Below are positions 34,719 through 43,562 of a DNA stretch of 64,000 nucleotides, one piece after another (the stretch's first letter is position 1; each line of letters starts with the position of its first letter). The notes under the pieces are model-generated. The model worked only from the letters and a program-made list of their open reading frames with translations, searched no databases and was not told where the DNA came from. Source of the stretch: Nocardia suismassiliense (GTDB taxonomy: Bacteria; Actinomycetota; Actinomycetes; Mycobacteriales; Mycobacteriaceae). The position numbers and the translations under genes were made by a program. The stretch lies in contig NZ_LT985361.1 of NCBI RefSeq assembly GCF_900269665.1, positions 1,076,349-1,140,348 of the forward strand. The letters run 5' to 3'.

Positions 34719-35216
34719 TCAGTTCGGTGCCGGGGACGGGGTAATCCGGCGGAAGCGGGCGACCAGGGGATAGATCTGGCAACCCAGGCAAATCCCGAAC
34801 GCCGCGTTCAAGAACGCCGCGAACAGGGCAAAGCCGGCGAAGACCACGCCGACAACTGTGGAGCCGAGCGCGAAGCCCAGCAGGCTGACCACCGCGAAGA
34901 CCAAGCCGAGCAGCTGCGCGAACTTCAGCGGCGGCACGGGTTCGGTCTCGGTGGCCGGGGCGACCCGCGGCGCGACGAACTTCGCGTAGAGGCGGCCGTA
35001 CGGATGCTTGCGCGGACCGTAGGCGGCGCCGATCGCGAAGACGACGGCTTGCGCGGCGATGAGCACCGCGGCGGCGACGGGGGAGAAGATGGCGGCGATC
35101 AGCACCAGGACCAGGACGGCGGTGGTGACCCACGCGGCGAACCGAGGTCCGCGAACGTCTACCTGTCCCTGGGGAATTGGCTGATTCTGCGAAGTGTTAC
35201 CGATTTCGGTGGACAT
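34719..35216 (-). CDS. DUF4395 membrane protein
   Basis: A 165-aa protein with four predicted helices (WVTTAVLVLVLIAAIF, AVLIAAQAVVFAIGA, LGLVFAVVSLLGF, VVGVVFAGFALFAAF). The C-terminal AAFGICLGCQIY carries a conserved CxxC on the membrane boundary, typical of DUF4395 proteins encoded next to sulfurtransferases. A thiosulfate or sulfane-sulfur transport or redox role is inferred. It is the first structural gene behind the cysteine-responsive leader (35306-35406). Confidence 0.87.
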   Translation of the reverse strand: MSTEIGNTSQNQPIPQGQVDVRGPRFAAWVTTAVLVLVLIAAIFSPVAAAVLIAAQAVVFAIGAAYGPRKHPYGRLYAKFVAPRVAPATETEPVPPLKFAQLLGLVFAVVSLLGFALGSTVVGVVFAGFALFAAFLNAAFGICLGCQIYPLVARFRRITPSPAPN

Positions 35217-35305
35217 TGTGCGTACTCCTGCGCTGGATGCGACTGATGGCTGGAAAATTGCCAGTTCGCCGGGGGATCAACGAGATCACTCGCACGGCGG
35301 ACAAA

Positions 35306-35338
35306 GGTCGGCGTCAGGAAATCTGAGAAGAGCCGACC
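35306..35338 (-). promoter_or_regulatory. attenuator-like hairpin after the polycysteine leader ORF
   Basis: GGTCGGC and GCCGACC (minus strand, 35338-35332 and 35312-35306) pair around a 19-nt loop and are followed by TTTGT. The stem starts two bases after the leader stop codon, so a ribosome finishing the leader ORF would cover or displace it. Confidence 0.55.
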
Positions 35339-35340
35339 GC

Positions 35341-35406
35341 TCAGCGGCACAGGCAGCAACAACCACCGAGGCGGCACAGGTCAACTGTGCGGCGTCGGGT
35401 GAGCAT
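35341..35406 (-). CDS. polycysteine leader ORF (cysteine-responsive attenuator peptide)
   Basis: ATG 35406 to TGA 35341 encodes a 21-aa peptide ending CRLGGCCCLCR, with five cysteines in its last eleven residues. A TACAAC -10-like element (35422-35417) ends ten bases before the ATG, so the ORF is leaderless or nearly so. Polycysteine leaderless short ORFs acting as cysteine-responsive attenuators of sulfur operons are described in mycobacteria, including upstream of the homologous DUF4395-sulfurtransferase operon. Low charged tRNA-Cys would stall ribosomes in the CCC run and alter folding of the leader. Confidence 0.8.
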   Translation of the reverse strand: MLTRRRTVDLCRLGGCCCLCR

Positions 35407-35504
35407 CAGCTCGTGGTTGTAAAGCACGAATGCAGTTTACCTAATCAGGCGGGGGAATTGGACCCCGGGTTGATCACAGCCGTCCGGGGACCTTGTCAAG
35501 GCCG

Positions 35505-35945
35505 CTAGGCGGCGACAGTCAGTGGCTCCAAAGCGGAGCGCAGATCGGTCACCTTCGGCACGCCGGAGATCCGAAAGCGTTCGCGGCCTGCACTATCGAA
35601 GACGAACGTGGTCGGCAAGGAGAGCACGTTCAGTTCCTTGGCGAGCACCGGGTCGGCGTCGATATCGATCTCGATGTCCAGCGGCGGCTGCGCCGACTCG
35701 GCCAGCTGGCCGGTGACGTCGGCGACGACGCGGCGCACCGCGACACAGGGGCCACACCAGTCGGCGGAGAAGTGCAGCACGGCGGGGCCGGTGCCGGTCA
35801 CGCCGACGGCGGCGAGCAGATCGGCACGCGCCGACCCGATTTCGACTACCTCAGCGGCGCGGACCTTGCCTTCGCGGCGGCGCAGGAAAATGCCCACCGC
35901 CAACGCGGCGAGCAACACCGCTGCCAGAACTGTGATTTCAATCAT
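35505..35945 (-). CDS. thiX: membrane-anchored thioredoxin-like protein
   Basis: A 146-aa counterpart of ThiX (Rv0816c). An N-terminal helix (ITVLAAVLLAALAVGIF) anchors a thioredoxin fold with active site WCGPC (Cys64 and Cys67) and the cis-Pro loop SLPTTFVF. It is probably a thiol-disulfide oxidoreductase at the membrane. ATG 35945 overlaps the stop of lmeA as ATGA, so the two are coupled. It lies upstream of, and separate from, the polycysteine-controlled sulfur operon. Confidence 0.9.
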   Translation of the reverse strand: MIEITVLAAVLLAALAVGIFLRRREGKVRAAEVVEIGSARADLLAAVGVTGTGPAVLHFSADWCGPCVAVRRVVADVTGQLAESAQPPLDIEIDIDADPVLAKELNVLSLPTTFVFDSAGRERFRISGVPKVTDLRSALEPLTVAA

Positions 35946-36739
35946 GATTGCTGCAATCGGTCGAGGTCGATCGTCACATTCACACCCTTGCCTTCAGCCA
36001 CGATCCACCCACCATCTGCACGTACCTTGGCGGGTTGCACACCGAACGGCAATTCTTTGATGTCGATAGTACGGGTGAACCGCGCGAGCACCGCGGGCTG
36101 ATCGGCCTGCGGGAGCAGCGCCAGCGGGATGGTGTCGGTCTCGGCCGGGCAGGAACCGGTCGCCGTGATCTTCACCTCGCCACCGTCGACCACGAGCTCG
36201 GCCCGCACGGCGACCTTCTTGCCTGCGAACTGCTTGTCCGTCCCGTCCGGCAGGCTGCCGGTGAGGCACAGCACGCCATCGGTCGCGGTCATCCCGGAGC
36301 CGCCCGATCCGCCGGTGCCGTCGGATTTATCCGCCGGCGGGCCCTTGACCTGCAGGTCAGGAATGTTGAACAGCCTGCCGAGCTCGGTCGGCCCGATGCG
36401 CAAGGAACTCTCGACCCGCTCCACCGGCACGTTGCGCAGGCTGCCGTCGACCAGCTCGCCCAGCGGCAACCGCACGCCGGTCAGCGTCGCCTCGAACTCG
36501 TATTCACCCGGTGTGTGCGGCTGGTTTCCACCCGCCCTGATCCAGACATTGTCGTAGCGGCCATCGAGCGCCTGCATGAGGAAGGAGACGCCGCGGATGG
36601 CCACCGCCGGATCGGCAGGCAGATCGGCGCCCTTACGGAGCGCGCGCGAGACGCGGTATTCCGAATAGGCCGCGACGCTGAAATCAGTGACTACTGCGAG
36701 TCCCGCGAGAATCAGCAGCCCGATGATGAGCTTGCGCAT
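35942..36739 (-). CDS. lmeA: LmeA-like mannan-chain elongation factor (DUF2993)
   Basis: A 265-aa envelope protein, the counterpart of Rv0817c/LmeA, which supports elongation of the lipomannan/lipoarabinomannan backbone in mycobacteria. One N-terminal helix (LIIGLLILAGLAVVTDFSV) leads an extracytoplasmic DUF2993 lipid-binding-type domain with internal repeats of the pattern xVRAELVVDGGEVKITATG. A low-complexity GTGGSGGSGM linker sits in the middle. It is divergent from glnR and coupled to thiX through ATGA. Confidence 0.85.
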   Translation of the reverse strand: MRKLIIGLLILAGLAVVTDFSVAAYSEYRVSRALRKGADLPADPAVAIRGVSFLMQALDGRYDNVWIRAGGNQPHTPGEYEFEATLTGVRLPLGELVDGSLRNVPVERVESSLRIGPTELGRLFNIPDLQVKGPPADKSDGTGGSGGSGMTATDGVLCLTGSLPDGTDKQFAGKKVAVRAELVVDGGEVKITATGSCPAETDTIPLALLPQADQPAVLARFTRTIDIKELPFGVQPAKVRADGGWIVAEGKGVNVTIDLDRLQQS

Positions 36740-36934
36740 TGGTGCACCTTAGCCATCCCCGGCGCGACGGTGCATTTCTGGTATCAGACATATCACTCGT
36801 GATGACTCGGCGACCCGGATGGCGAGGTCATCGGGGTCGACACGCTAATCTTGCATCGAATTACCTGTGATCAGCGACGTGGCCCCCGGCAGTGCGGCTG
36901 TTGTCCTCGGAGCTACGAGATGGGAGGAGAGCTT

Positions 36935-37699
36935 GTGGAGCTACTCCTGCTGACCTCCGACCCCAACCCTGAAGCGGTGCTGCCCTCACTGGCGTTGCTG
37001 GCGCATCACGTGCGTCCGGTGCCCACCGAGGTCTCCTCGCTGCTGGAGGCGGGAAGTGCGGATGTCGCGCTGGTCGACGCACGCACCGACCTGGCCGCCG
37101 CGCGCGGCCTGTGCCGCCTGCTGGGCAGTACCGGGTCGTCGGTGCCGGTGGTCGCTGTGCTCACCGAGGGTGGCCTGGTCGCGGTCAACGCCGACTGGGG
37201 ACTCGACGACATCCTGTTGCCCGGCACCGGCCCGGCCGAGCTGGACGCCAGGCTGCGGCTGCTGGTCGGCCGCAACGGCGGCGTGGCGAGCCCGGAGAAC
37301 TCCGGCAAGATCACCCTCGGCGAGTTGGTGATCGATGAGGGCACCTATACCGCCCGCCTGCGCGGGCGCCCGCTCGATCTCACCTACAAGGAATTCGAGC
37401 TGCTCAAATACCTCGCGCAGCACGCGGGCCGGGTATTCACCAGGGCCCAGCTGCTCCAAGAGGTGTGGGGCTACGACTTCTTCGGCGGCACCCGCACGGT
37501 CGACGTGCACGTCCGGCGGCTGCGCGCGAAGCTCGGCAGCGAGTACGAATCGCTCATCGGCACCGTGCGCAACGTCGGCTACAAGGCGGTGCGGCCGTCC
37601 AGGACGGCGAGCAAGAACGACCAGGCCCCCGCTGCGGAGGACGAGCCGGAGGGCACGGACGACGCGCCGCTCGCTCCGGTCAACGGCTCTGTGCAGTGA
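36935..37699 (+). CDS. glnR: GlnR-type orphan response regulator of nitrogen metabolism
   Basis: A 254-aa OmpR-family regulator. GTG 36935 is chosen over upstream in-frame codons because GGAGGAG lies five bases before it and the length then matches GlnR proteins. The N-terminal receiver domain is atypical, consistent with phosphorylation-independent GlnR; the C-terminal winged helix is clear ([19 protein letters not shown], then [19 protein letters not shown]). It activates ammonium-assimilation genes in actinobacteria. A -10-like TAATCT (36846-36851) lies upstream. The acidic C-terminal tail is variable. Confidence 0.92.
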   Translation: MELLLLTSDPNPEAVLPSLALLAHHVRPVPTEVSSLLEAGSADVALVDARTDLAAARGLCRLLGSTGSSVPVVAVLTEGGLVAVNADWGLDDILLPGTGPAELDARLRLLVGRNGGVASPENSGKITLGELVIDEGTYTARLRGRPLDLTYKEFELLKYLAQHAGRVFTRAQLLQEVWGYDFFGGTRTVDVHVRRLRAKLGSEYESLIGTVRNVGYKAVRPSRTASKNDQAPAAEDEPEGTDDAPLAPVNGSVQ

Positions 37700-37705
37700 G
37701 GTCGG

Positions 37706-37721
37706 TGGGCGAAGCCGCCCA
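37706..37721 (+). terminator. short hairpin after glnR
   Basis: TGGGCG and CGCCCA around AAGC form a tight tetraloop hairpin seven bases after the glnR stop. There is no T-run; a weak terminator call. Confidence 0.45.
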
Positions 37722-37895
37722 ATCCGAAACACCGTTGCGTCATTATGTGTTCGCGCTGTGTTCAGCCCGGTATTCGCCGCGGCACCAGGCGGCCGCGCAC
37801 CGGCCCGAACGGACGCGAAATGCCGCGTCGCGCAATGACGTTGTCCGAGTGGGCAGCCCGGTCGGGCCGCCGCGGAAAACGAGGAATGGAGCCCG

Positions 37896-38816
37896 ATGAA
37901 CGGCGTGGCAGCACAGTGGACCGAGCGGCTGGATTCGGCCGCCGCAGCCGCCGTCCGGCAACTGCTCGAACGCGCGACCGCTGCCGACGGTGTCGCCCCC
38001 GTTTCCGAGCAGGCGGTGCTGTCACTGAGCGCGGGCGATGATCCCTCGGTGCGGCACCTGCTGGCGGTCCGCGGCGACGTCGTCACCGGTTACGCGAATC
38101 TGGTACCGGCGCACGGCGAACATCCGGCGATGGCCGAGGTCGCGGTCGATCCACCGGCCCGTGGCCACGGCATCGGCACCGAACTGGTCGCGGCCGCACT
38201 CACCGAGGGCGGTCCCGGTACCCGAGTCTGGGCGCACGGAAATCTGCCCGCCGCGAAGGCAGTTTCGGCTCGGCTCGGCCTGGCCACCGCACGCGAGCTT
38301 TGGCAGATGCGCCGACCGCTGGCAACACCAGAGCTACCGCAGGTTGCCGCGCGCGGCGGAGTGACGATCCGGACCTACGCGGGTGCCGCCGACGATGCCG
38401 AATTGTTGCGGGTGAACAACGCCGCCTTCGCCTGGCATCCGGAGCAGGGTGGCTGGACCGCACGCGACATCGAGGCCCGCCGCGCCGAGCCGTGGTTCGA
38501 CCCGAGAGGCCTGTTCCTCGCGACCGACACCGCCCACCCCGACCGGGTCCTCGGATTCCATTGGACGAAGGTGCATTACGACGAGGCGCCGCCCGTCGGC
38601 GAGGTCTACGTCGTAGGCATCGATCCGGCCGCGCAGGGCCGTGGACTCGGCCGCCTGCTGACCCTGGTCGGCCTGCATTATCTACGCGATCGCGGCCTCG
38701 CCGAGGTGTTGCTTTACACCGAGGCCGACAACACGTCGGCGGTACATACCTACACCCGGCTGGGGTTCACCCCGGCACACATCGATGTCGCCTATGCGGC
38801 GGGCTCAACTGAATAG
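37896..38816 (+). CDS. mshD: mycothiol synthase
   Basis: A 306-aa double GNAT acetyltransferase that adds the acetyl group to Cys-GlcN-Ins, the last step of mycothiol synthesis. The acetyl-CoA loops are visible in both halves: VDPPARGHGIGTELV (N-terminal) and IDPAAQGRGLGRLLT (C-terminal), with the C-terminal YTEADNTSAVHTYTRLGF typical of the active domain. It has the same position after glnR as in mycobacteria. Mycothiol implies an actinobacterial host. Confidence 0.95.
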   Translation: MNGVAAQWTERLDSAAAAAVRQLLERATAADGVAPVSEQAVLSLSAGDDPSVRHLLAVRGDVVTGYANLVPAHGEHPAMAEVAVDPPARGHGIGTELVAAALTEGGPGTRVWAHGNLPAAKAVSARLGLATARELWQMRRPLATPELPQVAARGGVTIRTYAGAADDAELLRVNNAAFAWHPEQGGWTARDIEARRAEPWFDPRGLFLATDTAHPDRVLGFHWTKVHYDEAPPVGEVYVVGIDPAAQGRGLGRLLTLVGLHYLRDRGLAEVLLYTEADNTSAVHTYTRLGFTPAHIDVAYAAGSTE

Positions 38817-38889
38817 CAGGGGCCGCGCCGGGGGCCGTCGAGTAAAACTGCGGCTAATGTCACACATAACGCCCTAATCGCGCTTGCCT

Positions 38890-38911
38890 GTTCACTCGCC
38901 GTTCACTCAGT
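38890..38911 (+). promoter_or_regulatory. PHO-box-like direct repeat upstream of pstS
   Basis: GTTCACTC occurs twice at 38890-38897 and 38901-38908 with an 11-base period, the arrangement of actinobacterial PhoP/RegX3 boxes (GTTCACC repeats). A TGTAAAC element follows at about 38921. This supports induction of pstSCAB under phosphate limitation. The leader from there to pstS is about 120 bases and contains small GC-rich hairpins. Confidence 0.75.
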
Positions 38912-39058
38912 TCGGTCCAACTGTAAACCAGGCGACTTTACGTTGAGTGGTGGGCAGCCCACGGCTGCCTGGTGCGCAAGTTCCCCGCGAACAGCACCAC
39001 ATCACCCGTCCGGGCCGGTGAGGGACCGGACGAGTAGGACGCCTTTCCGGAGGAATCA

Positions 39059-40171
39059 GTGAATTTCAAGCGCAGCAGCGCCCTCGTTGGTGTGCTGGCC
39101 GTTGGTGCCATGACCCTCGTCGGGTGTGGCAGTGACGACAACACAGCCGGCACCGAAGGCAACAACGCCAATGCGGAGATCGCCTGTGGTGGCAAGAAGG
39201 CGCTGAAGTCCAGCGGTTCGTCGGCGCAGAAGAACGCGATGGACCGCTTCGTCGCCGCCTACGAAACCAACTGCGACGGCCAGACGCTGAACTACACCTC
39301 GAGCGGCTCCGGCGCAGGCGTCAACGAGTTCATCGGCAACCAGACCGATTTCGCGGGCTCCGACTCGCCGCTCAGCTCCAAGAAGGAAGAGCCGGCCAAG
39401 GCTCAAGAGCGTTGCGGTGCTCCCGCCTGGAACCTGCCGACCGTCTTCGGTCCGATCGCCATCACCTACAACATCGACGGCGTCACCGACCTGGTGCTCG
39501 ACGGCCCGACCGCCGCCAAGGTGTTCAACGGCACCGTCACCACCTGGGATGCCCCGGAGATCAAGGCGCTCAACCCGAACGCCAAGCTCCCCTCCGACAA
39601 GATCGCGGTGATCTTCCGCAGCGACGAGTCGGGCACCACCGACAACTTCCAGCTCTACCTCGACGCCGCCTCCGAAGGCGCCTGGGGCAAGGGTGCGGGC
39701 AAGGCGTTCACCGGCGGTGTCGGTGAGGGCGCGAAGGGCAACGAAGGCTCCTCGGCCGCGGTCAAGAGCACCAAGAACGCGATCACCTACAACGAGTGGT
39801 CGTTCGCCAAGGCGCAGAACCTGTCCATCGCGCAGATCATCACCTCGGCCTCCAAGACCCCGGTGAAGCTGGACACCGCGTCCGCGGGCAAGGCCATCGA
39901 CAGCGCGAAGATCAAGGGCGAGGGCAACGACCTGGTGCTCGACACCAGCTCGTTCTACAAGCCGACCGAAGCGGGCGCCTACCCGATCATCCTGCCCACC
40001 TACGAGATCGTCTGCTCGAAGTACAAGGACGCCGACACGGCCAAGGCGGTCAAGGCGTTCCTGACCTCGGCGATCAGCAACGGCCAGAAGGGTCTCGACG
40101 AGGCCGGGTACGTCCCGATCCCGGAGAAGTTCAAGACCCGCCTGACCACCGCGATCAACGCCATCTCCTGA
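39059..40171 (+). CDS. pstS: phosphate ABC transporter substrate-binding lipoprotein PstS
   Basis: A 370-aa lipoprotein: GTG 39059 after GGAGG, a signal peptide ending in lipobox LVGC with Cys23 lipidated. The mature protein has the PstS phosphate-pocket loops [11 protein letters not shown] and [10 protein letters not shown]. It binds periplasmic-side phosphate at high affinity and hands it to PstCA. It is the first gene of pstSCAB, behind the PHO-box-like repeat. Confidence 0.96.
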   Translation: MNFKRSSALVGVLAVGAMTLVGCGSDDNTAGTEGNNANAEIACGGKKALKSSGSSAQKNAMDRFVAAYETNCDGQTLNYTSSGSGAGVNEFIGNQTDFAGSDSPLSSKKEEPAKAQERCGAPAWNLPTVFGPIAITYNIDGVTDLVLDGPTAAKVFNGTVTTWDAPEIKALNPNAKLPSDKIAVIFRSDESGTTDNFQLYLDAASEGAWGKGAGKAFTGGVGEGAKGNEGSSAAVKSTKNAITYNEWSFAKAQNLSIAQIITSASKTPVKLDTASAGKAIDSAKIKGEGNDLVLDTSSFYKPTEAGAYPIILPTYEIVCSKYKDADTAKAVKAFLTSAISNGQKGLDEAGYVPIPEKFKTRLTTAINAIS

Positions 40172-40186
40172 TCGCACGCCAAAGCC

Positions 40187-41236
40187 ATGACCGTGCACCC
40201 TGAGGTGACCGCCGCCGGCTCGTCGGATTCGACGGGCCGGCGGGCGGCCGGAGACATCGACCCCATGTCCAGTGAACCGAGCACCGAGCCGGCCAAAAAG
40301 GCTCGCCCCGCCCATAACCACCGGGCCGAGATCATTTTCCGGTCTCTGGCCACGGCATCGGGCGCGACCATCGTCGCCGTTATCGCGCTGATCGCGCTGT
40401 TCCTGCTGATCCGCGCGGTGCCCTCGGTCATGGCGAACGACGCCAACTTCTTCACCACCAGCGAGTTCAATACCTCGAACGCGGACAATCTCCGGTTCGG
40501 TATCCGTGATCTGTTCATGGTGACGGTGCTGAGCTCGATCTTCGCGCTGGTGATCGCGGTGCCGATCGGGGTGGGCATCGCCCTGTTCTTGACGCACTAC
40601 TCGCCGAAGCCGTTGGCACGGCCCTTCGCGATGCTCGTCGATCTGCTGGCCGCAGTGCCGTCGATCGTGTTCGGCCTGTGGGGCTTTCTGGTCCTCGCGC
40701 CACACCTGAAGCCGGTGCAGGAGTTCCTGAACGACAATCTCGGCTGGTTGTTCCTCTTCTCCGACGGCAATGTGACGATCTCCGGTGGCGGCACGATCTT
40801 CACCGCGGGTGTGGTGCTCGCGGTGATGATCCTGCCGATCATCACCTCGGTGTCGCGTGAGGTCTTCGCGCTGACGCCGCCCGCGCACGTCGAGGCGGCA
40901 CACGCCCTCGGCGCGACGAAGTGGGAGATGGTGCGGATGACCGTGCTGCCCTACGGCCGCAGCGGTGTCATCGCGGGCTCCATGCTCGGACTCGGGCGCG
41001 CGCTCGGGGAAACCATCGCGGTACTGGTCGTATTGAAGACCTCCGCGCAGGCCGGCGGCTGGTCGCTGTTCGACGGTGGGTACACCTTCGCCTCCAGGAT
41101 CGCGGCCTCGGCCTCGGAATTCAGTTCGCCGCTGCCGACCGGCGCCTACATCGCGGCCGGCTTCGTGCTGTTCGCGCTGACCTTCGTCGTCAACGCGCTG
41201 GCCCGGCTCGCCGCGGGCGGAAGGGTGAACGGGTAA
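40187..41236 (+). CDS. pstC: phosphate ABC transporter permease PstC
   Basis: A 349-aa permease with six helices after a ~45-residue polar N-terminus. The coupling motif region [23 protein letters not shown] is diagnostic, as is [17 protein letters not shown] 40187 has no strong ribosome site; ATG 40265, preceded by GGAGA, would remove 26 polar residues and is a real alternative. TAATG overlaps pstA. Confidence 0.94.
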   Translation: MTVHPEVTAAGSSDSTGRRAAGDIDPMSSEPSTEPAKKARPAHNHRAEIIFRSLATASGATIVAVIALIALFLLIRAVPSVMANDANFFTTSEFNTSNADNLRFGIRDLFMVTVLSSIFALVIAVPIGVGIALFLTHYSPKPLARPFAMLVDLLAAVPSIVFGLWGFLVLAPHLKPVQEFLNDNLGWLFLFSDGNVTISGGGTIFTAGVVLAVMILPIITSVSREVFALTPPAHVEAAHALGATKWEMVRMTVLPYGRSGVIAGSMLGLGRALGETIAVLVVLKTSAQAGGWSLFDGGYTFASRIAASASEFSSPLPTGAYIAAGFVLFALTFVVNALARLAAGGRVNG

Positions 41237-42138
41237 TGACCACGACCACGCTCGACAAGCCGATCAAGGCGCCGACCTTCCGTGACGTCAGCACGAGTCG
41301 CCGGCTTCGCAATCACCTCGCGACCGGCCTGGTGTGGCTGTGCTTCGGTATCGCGCTGATCCCGCTGGCCTGGGTGCTCATCATGGTGGTGAGCAAGGGC
41401 TTCGAATCGGTCATCTCTATCGACTGGTGGCAGAAGTCGCAGAAGGGCATCCTGCCCGACCAGTCCGGTGGCGGTGTCTACCACGCCATCTACGGCACCA
41501 TCGTGCAGTCCGCGATCGCCGCGGTGATCGCGGTGCCGATCGGCATCATGGCCGCCGTCTACCTGGTCGAATACGGTCGCGGCTGGCTGGCCAAGACCAC
41601 CACGTTCATGGTGGACATCCTCGCGGGTGTGCCGTCCATCGTCGCGGCGCTGTTCATCTTCGCGCTGTGGATCGCCACCTTCGGCGCACCGCAGAGCGCG
41701 TTCGCGGTCGCGCTGGCGATGGTGCTGCTGATGCTGCCGGTGGTGGTGCGCAGCACCGAGGAAATGCTGAAGCTGGTTCCCGACGAACTGCGCGAGGCCG
41801 CGTACGCGCTCGGCGTGCCGAAATGGAAGACCATCGCGCGGATCGTGATACCGACCGCGCTGCCCGGCATGATCAGCGGCATCCTGCTCGCCCTCGCCCG
41901 AGTGATGGGCGAGACCGCGCCGGTACTGGTGCTCGTCGGCTACAGCAAGTCGATCAACAGCAACGTCTTCGACGGCAACATGGCCTCGCTGCCGCTGATG
42001 ATCTACCAGGAGCTGGCGAACCCGGAGCCCGAAGGCCGGGCCAGAGTCTGGGGCGCGGCGCTGACGCTGATCCTGCTCATAGCGCTGCTGTACGCGGCGG
42101 CCGCGGTCGTCAACAAGCTGCTCACGCGGAATCGATAG
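41236..42138 (+). CDS. pstA: phosphate ABC transporter permease PstA
   Basis: A 300-aa permease; ATG 41236 overlaps the pstC stop by one base. Six helices and the motif AAYALGVPKWKTIARIVIP identify PstA; the VPSIVAALFIFALWI block parallels PstC. With PstC it forms the phosphate channel energised by PstB. Confidence 0.95.
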   Translation: MTTTTLDKPIKAPTFRDVSTSRRLRNHLATGLVWLCFGIALIPLAWVLIMVVSKGFESVISIDWWQKSQKGILPDQSGGGVYHAIYGTIVQSAIAAVIAVPIGIMAAVYLVEYGRGWLAKTTTFMVDILAGVPSIVAALFIFALWIATFGAPQSAFAVALAMVLLMLPVVVRSTEEMLKLVPDELREAAYALGVPKWKTIARIVIPTALPGMISGILLALARVMGETAPVLVLVGYSKSINSNVFDGNMASLPLMIYQELANPEPEGRARVWGAALTLILLIALLYAAAAVVNKLLTRNR

Positions 42139-42147
42139 GAAACTCAG

Positions 42148-42924
42148 ATGGCCAAGCGGATCGACGTCAAAGACCTGAACATCTTCTACGGGAAGTTCCA
42201 CGCGGTCGCCGACGTGGACCTGACCGTGCTGCCCCGCAGTGTCACCGCCTTCATCGGCCCGTCCGGTTGCGGTAAGTCCACCGTGCTGCGCTCGCTCAAC
42301 CGCATGCACGAGGTGACGCCGAACGCCCGCGTCGAGGGCGCCGTGCTGCTGGACGGCGAGGACATCTACGGCTCGCAGATCGACCCGGTGGGCGTGCGCC
42401 GCACCATCGGCATGGTGTTCCAGCGCCCGAACCCGTTCCCCACCATGTCGATTCGCGACAACGTGGTGGCCGGGCTGAAGCTGCAGGGCGTGCGCAGCAA
42501 GAAGGAACTCGACGAGGTCGCCGAGCGCTCGCTGCGCGGCGCGAACCTCTGGAACGAGGTCAAGGACCGCCTCGACAAGCCGGGCGGCGGCCTGTCCGGC
42601 GGTCAGCAGCAGCGCCTGTGCATCGCCCGTGCGATCGCGGTGTCCCCGGACGTGCTGCTGATGGACGAGCCCTGTTCGGCGCTCGACCCGATCTCCACGC
42701 TCGCGATCGAGGACCTGATCACCGAGCTGAAGAAGGAATTCACCATCGTCATCGTCACCCACAACATGCAGCAGGCTGCCCGCGTGAGTGACCAGACCGG
42801 TTTCTTCAACCTGGAGGCCCAGGGCAAGCCGGGTCGGCTGGTCGAGATCGACGACACCGAGAAGATCTTCTCCAACCCCGGCAAGAAGGCGACGGAAGAC
42901 TACATCTCCGGTCGTTTCGGGTAA
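42148..42924 (+). CDS. pstB: phosphate ABC transporter ATP-binding protein PstB
   Basis: A 258-aa ATPase, equivalent to PhoT. Walker A GPSGCGKS, signature LSGGQQQR, Walker [15 protein letters not shown], and the [17 protein letters not shown] start are PstB-specific. ATG 42148 follows AGGAAA. It ends the operon at a strong hairpin (42947-42983). phoU is not in this operon but on the opposite strand 2.6 kb away. Confidence 0.96.
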   Translation: MAKRIDVKDLNIFYGKFHAVADVDLTVLPRSVTAFIGPSGCGKSTVLRSLNRMHEVTPNARVEGAVLLDGEDIYGSQIDPVGVRRTIGMVFQRPNPFPTMSIRDNVVAGLKLQGVRSKKELDEVAERSLRGANLWNEVKDRLDKPGGGLSGGQQQRLCIARAIAVSPDVLLMDEPCSALDPISTLAIEDLITELKKEFTIVIVTHNMQQAARVSDQTGFFNLEAQGKPGRLVEIDDTEKIFSNPGKKATEDYISGRFG

Positions 42925-42946
42925 CAGTCGCGACGGATCGTCGAAA

Positions 42947-42983
42947 AAGCCCCTGTGCCGGACCAAGTCGGGCACAGGGGCTT
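42947..42983. terminator. bidirectional terminator between pstB and the secreted protein gene
   Basis: The perfect 13-bp stem AAGCCCCTGTGCC (42947-42959)/GGCACAGGGGCTT (42971-42983) sits between convergent genes. On the minus strand it is followed by TTTTT-type bases, making it canonical for the secreted-protein gene. Confidence 0.85.
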
Positions 42984-42992
42984 CGGCGATGT

Positions 42993-43418
42993 CTACTGGT
43001 TCCAGGTGCTGTTCTGGATGTTCCAGCCGCTGCATCCCTGGCCCTCAGCGCACACCTTCAGGCCGACACTCCAGACCCGTGCCGCACCCTTCGCGAATGC
43101 TTGGTCGTGGGCCGGTCGGCCGCTGCCGTACTGCACGGTTTCGATTTGGCCCGACTGCAGTTTGAATTTGGCCTGTACCTCGAAACTGCATTTGGCATTG
43201 GAGTTGTCGTTCCGGCCCGTCTTGATATACCAGGAAGTTCCGTAACCATCACGCGGAAGTCCGCCGATATGGACAACGTCAGCCGACCATACGCAGCTCC
43301 CGTGCGATTGGCTGACGACCGGACTCGCGCTCGCAAATCCGGTGCCGCCCACCATCATGGCGAAGGCCGCCGCCCCGACGGTGGCTCCGGTGAGCAGGCT
43401 CTTCTTGGTGTACGACAT
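42993..43418 (-). CDS. small secreted protein, hypothetical
   Basis: A 141-aa protein with a Sec signal peptide (basic MSYTKK, a hydrophobic stretch, cleavage after the ASA at residue 31). The mature ~110 residues contain four cysteines (SCVWSADV, KCSFEV, KVCAEGQGC), suggesting two disulfides in an extracellular beta-rich domain. I do not recognise the family. RBS GGAGGGG precedes ATG 43418. It belongs to the material inserted between pstB and phoU relative to mycobacteria. Confidence 0.75.
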   Translation of the reverse strand: MSYTKKSLLTGATVGAAAFAMMVGGTGFASASPVVSQSHGSCVWSADVVHIGGLPRDGYGTSWYIKTGRNDNSNAKCSFEVQAKFKLQSGQIETVQYGSGRPAHDQAFAKGAARVWSVGLKVCAEGQGCSGWNIQNSTWNQ

Positions 43419-43562
43419 GGTTCCCCTCCATTGTTCAAAACGCTTCCCGCGGCGGGGTATTGCTGTCTTCCCCCGTGCTGATAATTGTGCTGTGCCACGC
43501 TTAATATCGGCTTGTGATGATCTTGTAAGTGCGTGGCGGAGAAGGCTTTGCTTCGCAGCGCC

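Noticed and set aside
38334..38678. Minus-strand frame within mshD
   Set aside because: A shadow of the GNAT domains; mshD is unambiguous on the plus strand.
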